This document shows, piece after piece, positions 1-5,671 of a DNA stretch of 7,458 nucleotides (within the stretch, counting starts at the first letter, position 1; every line of letters starts with the position of its first letter). Source of the DNA: Desulfovibrionaceae bacterium (lineage in GTDB: Bacteria > Desulfobacterota > Desulfovibrionia > Desulfovibrionales > Desulfovibrionaceae); the NCBI GenBank assembly GCA_030539415.1, contig JAUNSE010000091.1:1-7458 (forward strand), read 5' to 3'. Both the position numbers and the translations under genes were made by a program. The notes under the pieces are model-generated. The model saw only the letters and a program-made list of their open reading frames with translations, was not told where the DNA came from and did not search any database.

Positions 1-349
1 CCGCGTAGACGTAGCGGCTGATGCAGTCCCAGGCCTCCGAGCAGAACGAGCCGTGCAGCATGCGGAAAAAGCCGTCGCTGTCCACCATGATTTCCTGCCC
101 GTCCTTGAAGAAGGGGCACTTGCCGGACTCCGGGTCGGCCAGATACTGCTGCTGCAGGTCCTGATAGAGCTCCCTGCGAAGAACGGTGATTCTGCATTTG
201 TGCTTCATGGCGGCACCTCCCGCGCCCTGTTCTGTTTCCGAAACTGCGGCGGCGCTTTGCGCGGTCCCGGCGCGGGCGGCATCCGCCGCCGCCAGGGTGA
301 GGCCGCAGGCCGCGGCCGTGCCGCCCTGAATGAAGTTCCTTCTGGTCAT
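1..349 (-). CDS. TIGR04076 family small cysteine-containing protein with Tat-like leader, 3' end cut by the window
   Basis: The visible 116 residues are the N-terminal part; the gene runs off the left edge. From Met48 (MKHKCRITVLRREL) to the edge it resembles the TIGR04076 family: conserved KCPFF near residues 77-81 and a FCSEAWDCISRYVYA segment at 102-116, with Cys at 52, 78, 103 and 109. The family has no established biochemical function that I know. Residues 1-47 form a leader starting MTRRNFIQGG followed by an Ala-rich stretch, which resembles a twin-arginine export signal (RR at 3-4). The first start lies one base after the tetR stop, suggesting one operon and translational coupling. A much better Shine-Dalgarno precedes Met48 (position 208), so a leaderless cytoplasmic form is possible. 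The family call is by recognition of the conserved cysteine blocks; fairly sure of the family, unsure of the start. Confidence 0.75.
   Translation of the reverse strand, partial: MTRRNFIQGGTAAACGLTLAAADAARAGTAQSAAAVSETEQGAGGAAMKHKCRITVLRRELYQDLQQQYLADPESGKCPFFKDGQEIMVDSDGFFRMLHGSFCSEAWDCISRYVYA
209..220 (-). promoter_or_regulatory. Internal ribosome binding site before Met48 of the TIGR04076 gene
   Basis: Read on the minus strand, GGAGGTG (214-220) sits 5 nt before an in-frame ATG at 208-206. This is a near-ideal Shine-Dalgarno at ideal spacing. The upstream ATG at 349 has only a GAGAG stretch inside the end of tetR. The strong site argues that translation starts at Met48 either exclusively or in addition to the Tat-leader start. 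It could also be chance in a GC-rich region, but it falls exactly where the conserved domain begins. Confidence 0.6.
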
Positions 350-350
350 C

Positions 351-959
351 TCAGCTCTCCGGCTGTTGCTCCCGCGGGCGCAGGGCCCGGCGGACAAGGG
401 TTTCAAAGACCGCGAACTGCTTCTGGAAGTCGAAGTCCGGGTCGTCGGCTATTCTCGCTATCAGCCCGTCCCCCAGGCCGTAGAGCCAGACGGACACGGC
501 ATCGAGGTCAAGCGAGCCGTCAATCTCTCCGGCCCGGGCCGCCTTTTCGAGCAGGCCGCGGAAGAAGGCGCGCGAGGCGTGCTCGCTCGCCACAAAGGCC
601 TGCTTCATTTCGGGGTCGCGCGCGGCCACGGCCAGCACCTCGATCCACAGGCGGTGATCCATGGGAAAGCCGGAATTGCGGATGCATTCCGACAGAAAGC
701 CCACGATGCCGTCGAGGTAGGGCGGGTGCTCGGCCGCCCGGCGGGCGCGTTCGGCGCCGAGGCCGTGCTCGATGGCAATCATGGCCCTGAAAAGCTCGGC
801 CTTTGACTTGTAGTGGCAGTACAGGGCGCCCTTGCTCAGTTCGGCCCGCTCGGCAATGTCCTGCATGGAGCAGCCCGAGTAGCCCTTCTCGGCAAAGCAG
901 GCGGCCGCGGCCCTGATGATTCTGTCCCTGGTCTGCGCGACCTGATCCTCTCGTTTCAT
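351..959 (-). CDS. TetR/AcrR family transcriptional repressor
   Basis: This 202-residue protein has the usual TetR length and layout. The N-terminal DNA-binding domain covers roughly residues 8-58: an opening helix (RDRIIRAAAACFAEKGY), then the helix-turn-helix SMQDIAERAELSKGALYCHY at 31-50, and KAELF after it. Residues 60-202 are the all-helical ligand-binding and dimerisation half; the segment WLYGLGDGLIARI (158-170) resembles the BetI-like TetR C-terminal domains. The ligand cannot be read from the sequence. The start at 959 has GGAGG (963-967) just upstream. The gene lies downstream of its own promoter and a palindromic operator, so it is probably autorepressed, and it precedes the TIGR04076 gene with a 1-bp gap, making that gene its likely target. 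Confidence 0.93.
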   Translation of the reverse strand: MKREDQVAQTRDRIIRAAAACFAEKGYSGCSMQDIAERAELSKGALYCHYKSKAELFRAMIAIEHGLGAERARRAAEHPPYLDGIVGFLSECIRNSGFPMDHRLWIEVLAVAARDPEMKQAFVASEHASRAFFRGLLEKAARAGEIDGSLDLDAVSVWLYGLGDGLIARIADDPDFDFQKQFAVFETLVRRALRPREQQPES

Positions 960-1016
960 GGTCCTCCGGTGCGGACAGCCGCCTTTTTGGCACTGTCCCG
1001 CTGATGTTGATAAAAA

Positions 1017-1030
1017 ACCGACTGGTCAGT
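1017..1030. promoter_or_regulatory. Palindromic TetR-type operator overlapping the transcription start
   Basis: ACCGACTGGTCAGT is an inverted repeat (ACCGAC / GTCAGT, one mismatch between half-sites, 2-bp centre). It matches the ACYGACYRGTCRGT style of operator used by many TetR-family repressors. It touches the -10 element and covers the predicted start of the tetR transcript, so a bound dimer would block RNA polymerase. Its position implies autorepression of tetR and co-control of the TIGR04076 gene; that is inference from placement. Confidence 0.72.
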
Positions 1031-1058
1031 ATTTATTTAAATCCGGCCGTTCTGTCAA
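1030..1058 (-). promoter_or_regulatory. Sigma-70 type promoter of the tetR operon
   Basis: On the minus strand a perfect -35 TTGACA (1053-1058) is followed after 17 bp by TAAATA (1030-1035) in an AT-rich patch. Transcription would start near 1023, leaving a leader of about 65 nt before the tetR ATG. The -10 is a poor match to TATAAT, but -35 and spacing are ideal and the AT-rich island stands out in GC-rich DNA. Confidence 0.7.
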
Positions 1059-1119
1059 CATGCGCCATTCGGTTTGCGCGGCAGGCCGCGGCGCCGGCCG
1101 GAGCCGGGGAGGGCTGACG

Positions 1120-1158
1120 AAAAAGGCCCCGCTGCGGCCGTGGCGGCCGCAGCGGGGC
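1120..1158 (-). terminator. Intrinsic terminator of the pyrB-pyrC-amrB operon
   Basis: A perfect 15-bp inverted repeat, GCCCCGCTGCGGCCG (1126-1140) and its complement (1144-1158), has a 3-nt loop. In the minus-strand transcript it is followed by U5 (1120-1124). It begins about 30 nt after the amrB stop, so it should end the leftward operon and insulate tetR, whose promoter lies further downstream. Confidence 0.9.
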
Positions 1159-1187
1159 TTTGAAGGCATTGCGAAGTGCTGTCCGGA

Positions 1188-2033
1188 CTAGAGGTAGACG
1201 CGCACCGAGGCGTAGCCCACCACGCGGGCGTAGTCGCCGAAGGCCTTTCCCGAGGTGGTGTGGCAGACGAGCCTGGCCGGAGCCGAGGGCCCGCTTGTCC
1301 CGCGCAGGGCGCGCAGGCAGAAGAGGGCCAGGGCCATGGGGCCGCAGCCGCACATGGTGATGCGCTCCCTGCGGCAGCGCTCGAGCAGGGCCCCGGGCTC
1401 CTGGGCGAGGACGCACTCAAGAGCCCTTTCGTCCTTGGCCATGGTGGTTTCCTCGTCCTCGTAGTGATTCATGTCGGAGCTTATCAGGATGCCGGTGCTG
1501 CCGTCCCTGATGCCCTGCCCGCAGACATCGGCCAGAATGCCGCCGGCCATGGCCAGGGCGCGCGGATCCTGCGTGCCGACGCAGACGGGCACGATGGATG
1601 GCGGACTGTCCGGCGCCATGCGCTGCAGAAGCGGCAGCTCCACCTCCAGCGAATGCTCGCGCAGGTGGCTTCGCGTGTCCTTCGCGAAAAGACCCCGGGC
1701 GCAGAGGCTCTCCGCGAGTTCGGCATTCACCGGCACGGCTCCCAGCGGCGTCTCCCAGGCGCCGTCGGGCCAGACACCCAGAGGGTGCCCGAGGCCCGTG
1801 TGATTGGGGCAGAGCAGAATCAGCGTCTCGGGCAGCCGGGTTCCGGCCAGCGCCAGAGCCGCCGCCTGCCCGGAAAAGACATAGCCCGCGTGCGGCGCCA
1901 TGACGGCGCAGGGTGTGTCGGCGGCCTCGGCCTGCGGGGCGCCGTCCGGGAAAAGGCTGTCCACCAGCGCCGCCAGGGACTTCGCGTCGCCAGGATAGAA
2001 GCGTCCGGCCACGGCCGGTCTGCGTATGGGCAT
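1188..2033 (-). CDS. amrB: MEMO-like protein, AmmeMemoRadiSam system protein B
   Basis: The 281-residue protein matches the MEMO1/AmrB family in length and motifs. It opens with RRPAVAGRFYPGDAKSL (4-20). Further motifs are APHAGYVFSGQAAA (46-59), LCPNHTG (74-80), REHSLEVELPLLQ (125-137), SSDMNHY (185-191) and CGCGPM (228-233). His48, His78 and one of the cysteines at 228/230 correspond to the metal-binding His-His-Cys site described for human MEMO1; His190 is also conserved. AmrB proteins usually occur with an AMMECR1-type AmrA and a radical SAM AmrS; neither is in this window. The ATG at 2033 is preceded by GGGAGGA (2038-2044). An upstream in-frame extension would run into pyrC and was rejected. 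It lies 101 nt downstream of pyrC and just before a strong terminator, so it is probably the last gene of the pyrimidine operon. Its biochemical activity is not established. Confidence 0.93.
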   Translation of the reverse strand: MPIRRPAVAGRFYPGDAKSLAALVDSLFPDGAPQAEAADTPCAVMAPHAGYVFSGQAAALALAGTRLPETLILLCPNHTGLGHPLGVWPDGAWETPLGAVPVNAELAESLCARGLFAKDTRSHLREHSLEVELPLLQRMAPDSPPSIVPVCVGTQDPRALAMAGGILADVCGQGIRDGSTGILISSDMNHYEDEETTMAKDERALECVLAQEPGALLERCRRERITMCGCGPMALALFCLRALRGTSGPSAPARLVCHTTSGKAFGDYARVVGYASVRVYL

Positions 2034-2055
2034 GTTGTCCTCCCTGAAGAAAGTG

Positions 2056-2116
2056 CCTGTCCGTGAAATGCGCGAAGCGGGAGCAGCCCGGATGCCGGAC
2101 TGCTCCCGCGGACAGG
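2056..2116 (-). other. Stable hairpin in the pyrC-amrB intergenic mRNA
   Basis: A 10-bp stem GCGGGAGCAG (2077-2086) pairs with 2100-2109. It continues, after one mismatch, into CCGG/CCGG (2088-2091 with 2095-2098) around a 3-nt loop. An outer arm, CCTGTCC (2056-2062) with GGACAGG (2110-2116), can extend it. No U-tract follows in the minus-strand transcript, so it is not a standard terminator. It may protect mRNA ends, mark a processing site, or reduce amrB expression relative to pyrBC. Confidence 0.6.
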
Positions 2117-2134
2117 CGAAAGCCGGGGCCGGGA

Positions 2135-3397
2135 CTAGAAGAGCTGCACGCCGCCCATCCAGTGATGGATGACGCGGCCCTTCATGGTCTGGCCGAGATA
2201 GGGGGTGTTCCAGCTCTTGGAGTACAGGGTCTCCCTCGAGACCGTCCATTCCAGATCCGGGTCGAAGAGAATGAAGTCGGCCGGATCGCCGGGATTGAAG
2301 CGGTTGCAGGGCAGGTTGAAGATCTCGTTGGGACGCGTGGCCATCAGGCGGACGATGTCGGACTGATCAAGCACGCCCTCGCGCACCAGCTGCCACATGA
2401 GGGTCAGGGAGAGGTCGAGGCCGGTGAAGCCGTTGAGGGCCAGGTCCAGGGTGGTCTCCTTCTCCATGGCGGCGTGCGGGGCGTGGTCCGTGACCACGAT
2501 GTCCACCAGGCCGGTCTTGACGGCCTCGCGCAGGCGGTCGCGGTCGGCGGCCGTCCTCAGCGGCGGATTGACCTTGGCCAGGGTGTTGTAGCCCTCCAGG
2601 GCGGTCTCGTCGAGCATGAGGTAGTGGGTGCAGGTCTCGGCCGTCACCTTCGTGCCGCGGGCCTTGGCCCAGGCCAGGATGTCCACGGCCATGGCGCAGG
2701 AGACATGGGCGATGTGCACGGGGATGTCCAGATATTCGGACAGCATGCAGTCCCTGGCCACCTGCAGGGCCTCGCCGACCACGGGCTGGCCCATGACGCC
2801 GAGCTTTGCGCTCATCTCGCCCTCGTTCATCAGATAGCCGGGGGCCAGCTGCGGATCCTCGCAGTGATCCGTGAACTTCATGCCCAGATCCCAGGCGTAC
2901 TCCATGGCGCGGCGCATGAGCTCCGTGTCGGTCATGGGCTTGCCGTCGTTGCTGACGGCCACGCAGCCGGCCTCCTTGAGCACGCCCAGCGGCGAGAGGC
3001 CCTGGCTCTTCAGGCCGGGCGTGGCCGCGGCCACGGGCAGGAGGCGGGGGCCGTTGGGATGGGTCTTCGCGGCCTTCTCCAGCATGTACCTGGTGACGGT
3101 GGCGCTGTCGTTGACAGGTTTGGTGTTGGGCATGCACATGACTGAGCCGAAGCCGCCGCGGGCGGCGGCCTCAAGGCCGGTGGCGATGTCCTCCTTCCAT
3201 TCGAAGCCGGGGTCGCGCATGTGCACGTGGCAGTCGGTGAGGCTCGGCAGGAGAATCTTTCCCTGGGCGTCCACCACCTCGCAGTCGGCCGGCACGTCCA
3301 TTTTGCCGGCGGGCATCATGGTGACAACGCGGCCGTCCTCCACCAGGAGGTCGACACTTGCTTCCAGATACAGGGCATTGGTCAGACAGAGTTTCAT
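2135..3397 (-). CDS. pyrC: Dihydroorotase, class I
   Basis: This 420-residue amidohydrolase interconverts N-carbamoyl-L-aspartate and dihydroorotate, the third step of de novo UMP synthesis, in the cytoplasm. The metal site is complete: DCHVHMRDPG gives His57 and His59, SNDGKPM gives Asp151, TDHCED gives His178, HIAHVSC gives His231, and VVTDHAPH gives catalytic Asp304. Asp151 stands where many amidohydrolases have a carboxylated Lys; this matches class I enzymes such as those of Aquifex and Bacillus. PNTKPVND (90-97) is the usual substrate-binding stretch. The ATG at 3397 has GGGAG (3402-3406) at good spacing, and the protein begins MKLCLTNALYL as expected of the beta-sandwich start. An 18-residue upstream extension has no family likeness. 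It follows pyrB by 99 nt; class I enzymes of this type are known to associate with ATCase. Confidence 0.96.
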   Translation of the reverse strand: MKLCLTNALYLEASVDLLVEDGRVVTMMPAGKMDVPADCEVVDAQGKILLPSLTDCHVHMRDPGFEWKEDIATGLEAAARGGFGSVMCMPNTKPVNDSATVTRYMLEKAAKTHPNGPRLLPVAAATPGLKSQGLSPLGVLKEAGCVAVSNDGKPMTDTELMRRAMEYAWDLGMKFTDHCEDPQLAPGYLMNEGEMSAKLGVMGQPVVGEALQVARDCMLSEYLDIPVHIAHVSCAMAVDILAWAKARGTKVTAETCTHYLMLDETALEGYNTLAKVNPPLRTAADRDRLREAVKTGLVDIVVTDHAPHAAMEKETTLDLALNGFTGLDLSLTLMWQLVREGVLDQSDIVRLMATRPNEIFNLPCNRFNPGDPADFILFDPDLEWTVSRETLYSKSWNTPYLGQTMKGRVIHHWMGGVQLF

Positions 3398-3401
3398 ATT
3401 T

Positions 3402-3441
3402 CTCCCAGGCGCGGAAGCGCGGCCGTCGGGCCGGCCTTCCG
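3402..3441 (-). other. Hairpin directly before the pyrC ribosome binding site
   Basis: In the minus-strand transcript CGGAAG (3436-3441) can pair with CTTCCG (3412-3417), with a further GGCC/GGCC pairing inside. The stem ends about 5 nt before the pyrC Shine-Dalgarno GGGAG (3402-3406). There is no U-run, so it is not a terminator. It may tune pyrC translation or mRNA processing; that role is a guess. Confidence 0.4.
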
Positions 3442-3496
3442 TCCATCTCAAGATTTTTTCAATGTTCCGCGTCCGCCCGGGGGCGGCGCCGGGAGG

Positions 3497-4441
3497 CTAG
3501 TCGTTGCGCGTGCCGAGCAGGTAGAGCACGGCCATGCGCACGGCCACGCCGGCCGAGACCTGGTCGAGCACCAGACACTGTCCGGAGTCGGCCACCTCGT
3601 CGGCGATTTCCCAGCCCCTGTTCATCGGGCCGGGATGCAGGACATAGGCGCCGGGATTGGCCATGGCCAGGCGTTCGCTGGTCAGGCAGTAGCGTCTGGA
3701 GTATTCGGAGAGGTCGGGCAGAAGGCCTGCCTCCTGGCGCTCGAGCTGCAGGCGCAGGCACATGATGGCGTCGACGCCCTTCACGGCCTCCTCGATGTCG
3801 GTGTACACCTCGCAGTCCCACAGCCTGTACTGGCGGGGGAGCAGGGTGCGCGGGGCGCACAGGCGCACCTTCGCGCCGAGCAGGCGCAGCAGGAAGAGGT
3901 TGGAGCGCGCCACGCGGCTGTGCTCGATGTTGCCCAGAATGAGCAGGGTCCTGCCGGTGAAATCGGGGCCCCAGACCTTGCGCAGGGAGTAGCTGTCGAG
4001 CAGGGCCTGGGTCGGATGGGCGTGCCAGCCGTCGCCGCCGTTGACGATGCTGCAGGGAAGCAGCTTCGAAAGGTATTCCGCGGCGCCGCTGCTGGAGTGG
4101 CGGATGACGATGACGTCGGGATTCATGGCCATCAGGGTCAGGGCGGTGTCCTTCAGGGTCTCGCCCTTGTTGATGCTCGACCCCGACTTGCTGAGCGAGA
4201 AGGTGTCGGCGGACAGGCGCTTGGCGGCAACGTCAAAGCTCGTCTTGGTGCGGGTGCTGTTTTCGGCGAAGAAGAGCATCACGGTCTTGCCCTTCAGCGT
4301 GGGGACCTTCTTGACGGGACGGTTGTTGATTTCCTGGAAGCTGACGGCGAGATCCAGCAGGTGCGTGGCATCCTCCCTGCTCAGCTGGCTGACATCCAGC
4401 AGATCCTTGTGTTTCCAGAGATAGCGGTTATCGGTATTCAC
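3497..4441 (-). CDS. pyrB: Aspartate carbamoyltransferase catalytic subunit
   Basis: The 314-residue protein transfers the carbamoyl group from carbamoyl phosphate to L-aspartate, the committed step of pyrimidine synthesis. It carries the ATCase/OTCase signature NSTRTKTSF (61-69; Ser-Thr-Arg-Thr at 62-65 binds carbamoyl phosphate), SGSSINKGETLKDT (86-99, with Lys92 in the place of the mobile-loop lysine), VIRH (112-115), HPTQ (142-145), HSRVARS (174-180), CLRLQLERQ (228-236) and HPGPMNRG (269-276). It is complete and of normal length for a catalytic chain. The start is a GTG at 4441 preceded by GGGAG (4449-4453) at 7 nt; no better ATG lies nearby. It is first in the pyrB-pyrC-amrB row. No pyrI-type regulatory chain is adjacent, so allosteric control through PyrI is unlikely here. 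Regulation may lie in the leader (see 4545-4578). Confidence 0.97.
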   Translation of the reverse strand: MNTDNRYLWKHKDLLDVSQLSREDATHLLDLAVSFQEINNRPVKKVPTLKGKTVMLFFAENSTRTKTSFDVAAKRLSADTFSLSKSGSSINKGETLKDTALTLMAMNPDVIVIRHSSSGAAEYLSKLLPCSIVNGGDGWHAHPTQALLDSYSLRKVWGPDFTGRTLLILGNIEHSRVARSNLFLLRLLGAKVRLCAPRTLLPRQYRLWDCEVYTDIEEAVKGVDAIMCLRLQLERQEAGLLPDLSEYSRRYCLTSERLAMANPGAYVLHPGPMNRGWEIADEVADSGQCLVLDQVSAGVAVRMAVLYLLGTRND

Positions 4442-4544
4442 AGGAGCACTCCCGGCTTAAATGGACATGTATGTGAGAAAGCATCGGAGCTTTGGGGAAA
4501 GCGGTCTGTCGGGAAGGTCCGTCTGCCGGCGGCAGGGCGCGGAC

Positions 4545-4578
4545 AAAAAAATACCGCCATGAAGGCGGAAAGAAAAAA
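4545..4578 (-). terminator. Terminator-like hairpin in the pyrB leader, possible attenuator
   Basis: Read on the minus strand: a U-rich stretch TTTTTTCTTT (4569-4578), a short GC hairpin CCGCC-ttcat-GGCGG (4554-4568), two bases, then U7 (4545-4551). It lies about 104 nt before the pyrB start. The stem is only 5 bp, but loop and U-run are right for an intrinsic terminator in the leftward direction. It either ends readthrough from ribB or, if the pyrB promoter is upstream, works as an attenuator. The U-rich stretch before the hairpin recalls the UTP-sensitive pause of enteric pyrBI leaders. Confidence 0.6.
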
Positions 4579-4776
4579 CATTGCTGCCAGACTGGAACGG
4601 AACGGAGCAAAGATGACCTGCCGGATGGCAGTCCCCGCCGAGCGGGAAGGAGAAAGATCGAAAGTCACTCAGCACGCTTGTCCACTTCCTTGCCCCCTGC
4701 GGGGCCTCTGCAGTCCGTGGCGGGCCGGGCGGGCGACGGTGCTGTGACCGGTCCGCAGCCTGCCTGCTGAAAAAGC

Positions 4777-4805
4777 ACTATGGCAGAGGCAGGATCAAAT
4801 AGCAA
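4777..4805 (-). promoter_or_regulatory. Candidate promoter for the pyrB operon
   Basis: On the minus strand TTGCTA (4800-4805) and CATAGT (4777-4782) are 17 bp apart, each matching 4 of 6 consensus bases, in a locally AT-richer patch. Transcription would begin near 4770, giving a leader of about 330 nt that includes the attenuator-like hairpin. No better -35/-10 pair was found between the hairpin and pyrB. Confidence 0.4.
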
Positions 4806-4846
4806 GCCGCGGACAGGCGCGGGCAGGCCTTGCGGGCGCGAAGGGA

Positions 4847-4897
4847 GACCGGCCGCGGGAAGCGGCCGGTCCCGGATGCCGGCGCGGGGCGCGCCGG
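4847..4897 (-). terminator. Tandem hairpins after ribB, probable weak terminator
   Basis: Two perfect stems follow the ribB stop: CCGGCGCG (4879-4886) with 4890-4897 around a 3-nt loop, then GACCGGCCGC (4847-4856) with 4862-4871 around a 5-nt loop. The tail after the second stem in the minus-strand transcript is TCCCTT, pyrimidine-rich but not a true U-run. They may terminate ribB weakly or protect its 3' end. Confidence 0.5.
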
Positions 4898-4918
4898 GAA
4901 GAAGTCGGAAAGCCTCGT

Positions 4919-5566
4919 CTAGGCCCGGGCCTCGCTCCTGTACGCGATGATGTCCTCCACGGACAGAACGGGGATGCCCTGCTTTTCGGCGAATTCGGCT
5001 ATCTGGGGAAGCCTGGCCATGGTTCCGTCCGCATTGGTCAGCTCGCAGAGCACGCCGTGCGGCGGAAGCCCGGCGATCTTCATCATGTCCACGGTGGCCT
5101 CGGTGTGGCCGGGACGCTCGGGCACGCCGCCGTCCCTGGCGACCAGGGGGAAGACGTGGCCGGGATGGCGCAGGTCCTCGGGACGGGAGGCGGGCGCTAT
5201 GGCGGCCTTGATGGTGGTGACGCGGTCGGCGGCGGAAACGCCCGTGGTCACGCCTTCCGCCGCTTCGATGGAGACCGTGAAGGCCGTGCCGTAGGAGCTC
5301 GTGTTGTTGCGCACCATCTGCGGCAGATCGAGCTCGCGGGCCTTCTCGCTCGTCAGGCACAGGCAGACGATGCCGCTGCACTCGCGGATCAGGGTGGCCA
5401 TCTGCTCGGTTTTCAGCGTTTCGGCGGAGAAGATGAGGTCGCCCTCGTTCTCGCGGTTGTCGTCGTCGACAATCAGGATGCCTCTGCCCCGCTTCAGCGA
5501 GGAGACGGCATTGAGAACACGTTCGCGGCTCGAGGAACCCCACGGGGACAGCAGATTCTGGCTCAT
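4919..5566 (-). CDS. ribB: 3,4-dihydroxy-2-butanone 4-phosphate synthase
   Basis: The 215-residue enzyme converts ribulose 5-phosphate to 3,4-dihydroxy-2-butanone 4-phosphate plus formate, supplying the four-carbon unit of riboflavin. It follows E. coli RibB (217 residues) almost end to end: MSQNLLSPWG start, VDDDNRENEGDLIF (33-46; acidic Glu39 and Glu41), SGIVCLCLT (64-72), YGTAFTVSIEA (92-102), GVTTGVSAADR (105-115), HPGHVFPL (134-141), GGHTEAT-like RPGHTEATVD (151-160, metal-ligand His154), and GVLCELTN (171-178). There is no GTP cyclohydrolase II domain, so it is not RibBA. The ATG at 5566 has GGAG 6 nt upstream; the same frame stays open upstream, but only through the riboswitch leader, so that extension was rejected. 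It stands alone, with its own FMN riboswitch. A stand-alone ribB implies other riboflavin genes lie elsewhere. Confidence 0.97.
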   Translation of the reverse strand: MSQNLLSPWGSSSRERVLNAVSSLKRGRGILIVDDDNRENEGDLIFSAETLKTEQMATLIRECSGIVCLCLTSEKARELDLPQMVRNNTSSYGTAFTVSIEAAEGVTTGVSAADRVTTIKAAIAPASRPEDLRHPGHVFPLVARDGGVPERPGHTEATVDMMKIAGLPPHGVLCELTNADGTMARLPQIAEFAEKQGIPVLSVEDIIAYRSEARA

Positions 5567-5671
5567 GACAAACTCCGTTATTCTATAGGTTGCCAGAATC
5601 AGGGCGCACGACAAGGCTGCACACAGGCCATGGCCGGGGGACACGCTCCCCCGCCATCTGATTTGTCGTCT
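5567..5671 (-). promoter_or_regulatory. Expression platform of the FMN riboswitch
   Basis: Between aptamer and ribB are competing pairings. RNA positions 5669-5663 (ACGACAA) can pair with TTGTCGT (5614-5608), while overlapping 5663-5658 (AATCAG) can pair with CTGATT (5602-5597); the two cross, so they exclude each other or form a pseudoknot. GACAAA from the same strand (5668-5663) can also pair with TTTGTC (5572-5567), which lies between the Shine-Dalgarno and the ATG. A central hairpin spans 5630-5657 (ATGGC/GCCAT plus GGGGG/CCCCC). No U-run follows any stem, which favours translational control, or Rho-dependent control, over intrinsic termination. Confidence 0.5.

Larger units (their letters stand above)
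4442..4918 (-). other. Gene-free ribB-pyrB interval; likely pyrB leader
   Basis: About 477 nt with no convincing gene. Next to ribB are two GC hairpins (4847-4897). Then come a candidate promoter (4777-4805), a small GCCCC/GGGGC hairpin (4692-4705) and the U-flanked terminator-like hairpin (4545-4578). Several short minus-strand frames are open across the hairpin. One of them (GTG at 4668, 76 codons) ends with its TGA overlapping the pyrB GTG as GTGA, but none has a visible Shine-Dalgarno or family likeness. Confidence 0.5.

Noticed and set aside
1176..2066. A 296-codon open frame on the plus strand
   Set aside because: Antisense to amrB, whose family motifs are unmistakable on the other strand.
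2034..2249. N-terminal extension of AmrB by 72 residues
   Set aside because: It would overlap the end of pyrC, and a strong Shine-Dalgarno sits at the Met at 2033, where family likeness begins.
2063..3145. A 360-codon open frame on the plus strand
   Set aside because: Antisense to pyrC; composition typical of a shadow frame, with no recognisable motif.
3221..4747. A 508-codon open frame on the plus strand
   Set aside because: It lies opposite pyrB and pyrC, is Gly/Ala/His-rich with no family likeness, and arises from GC-rich codon bias on the coding strand.
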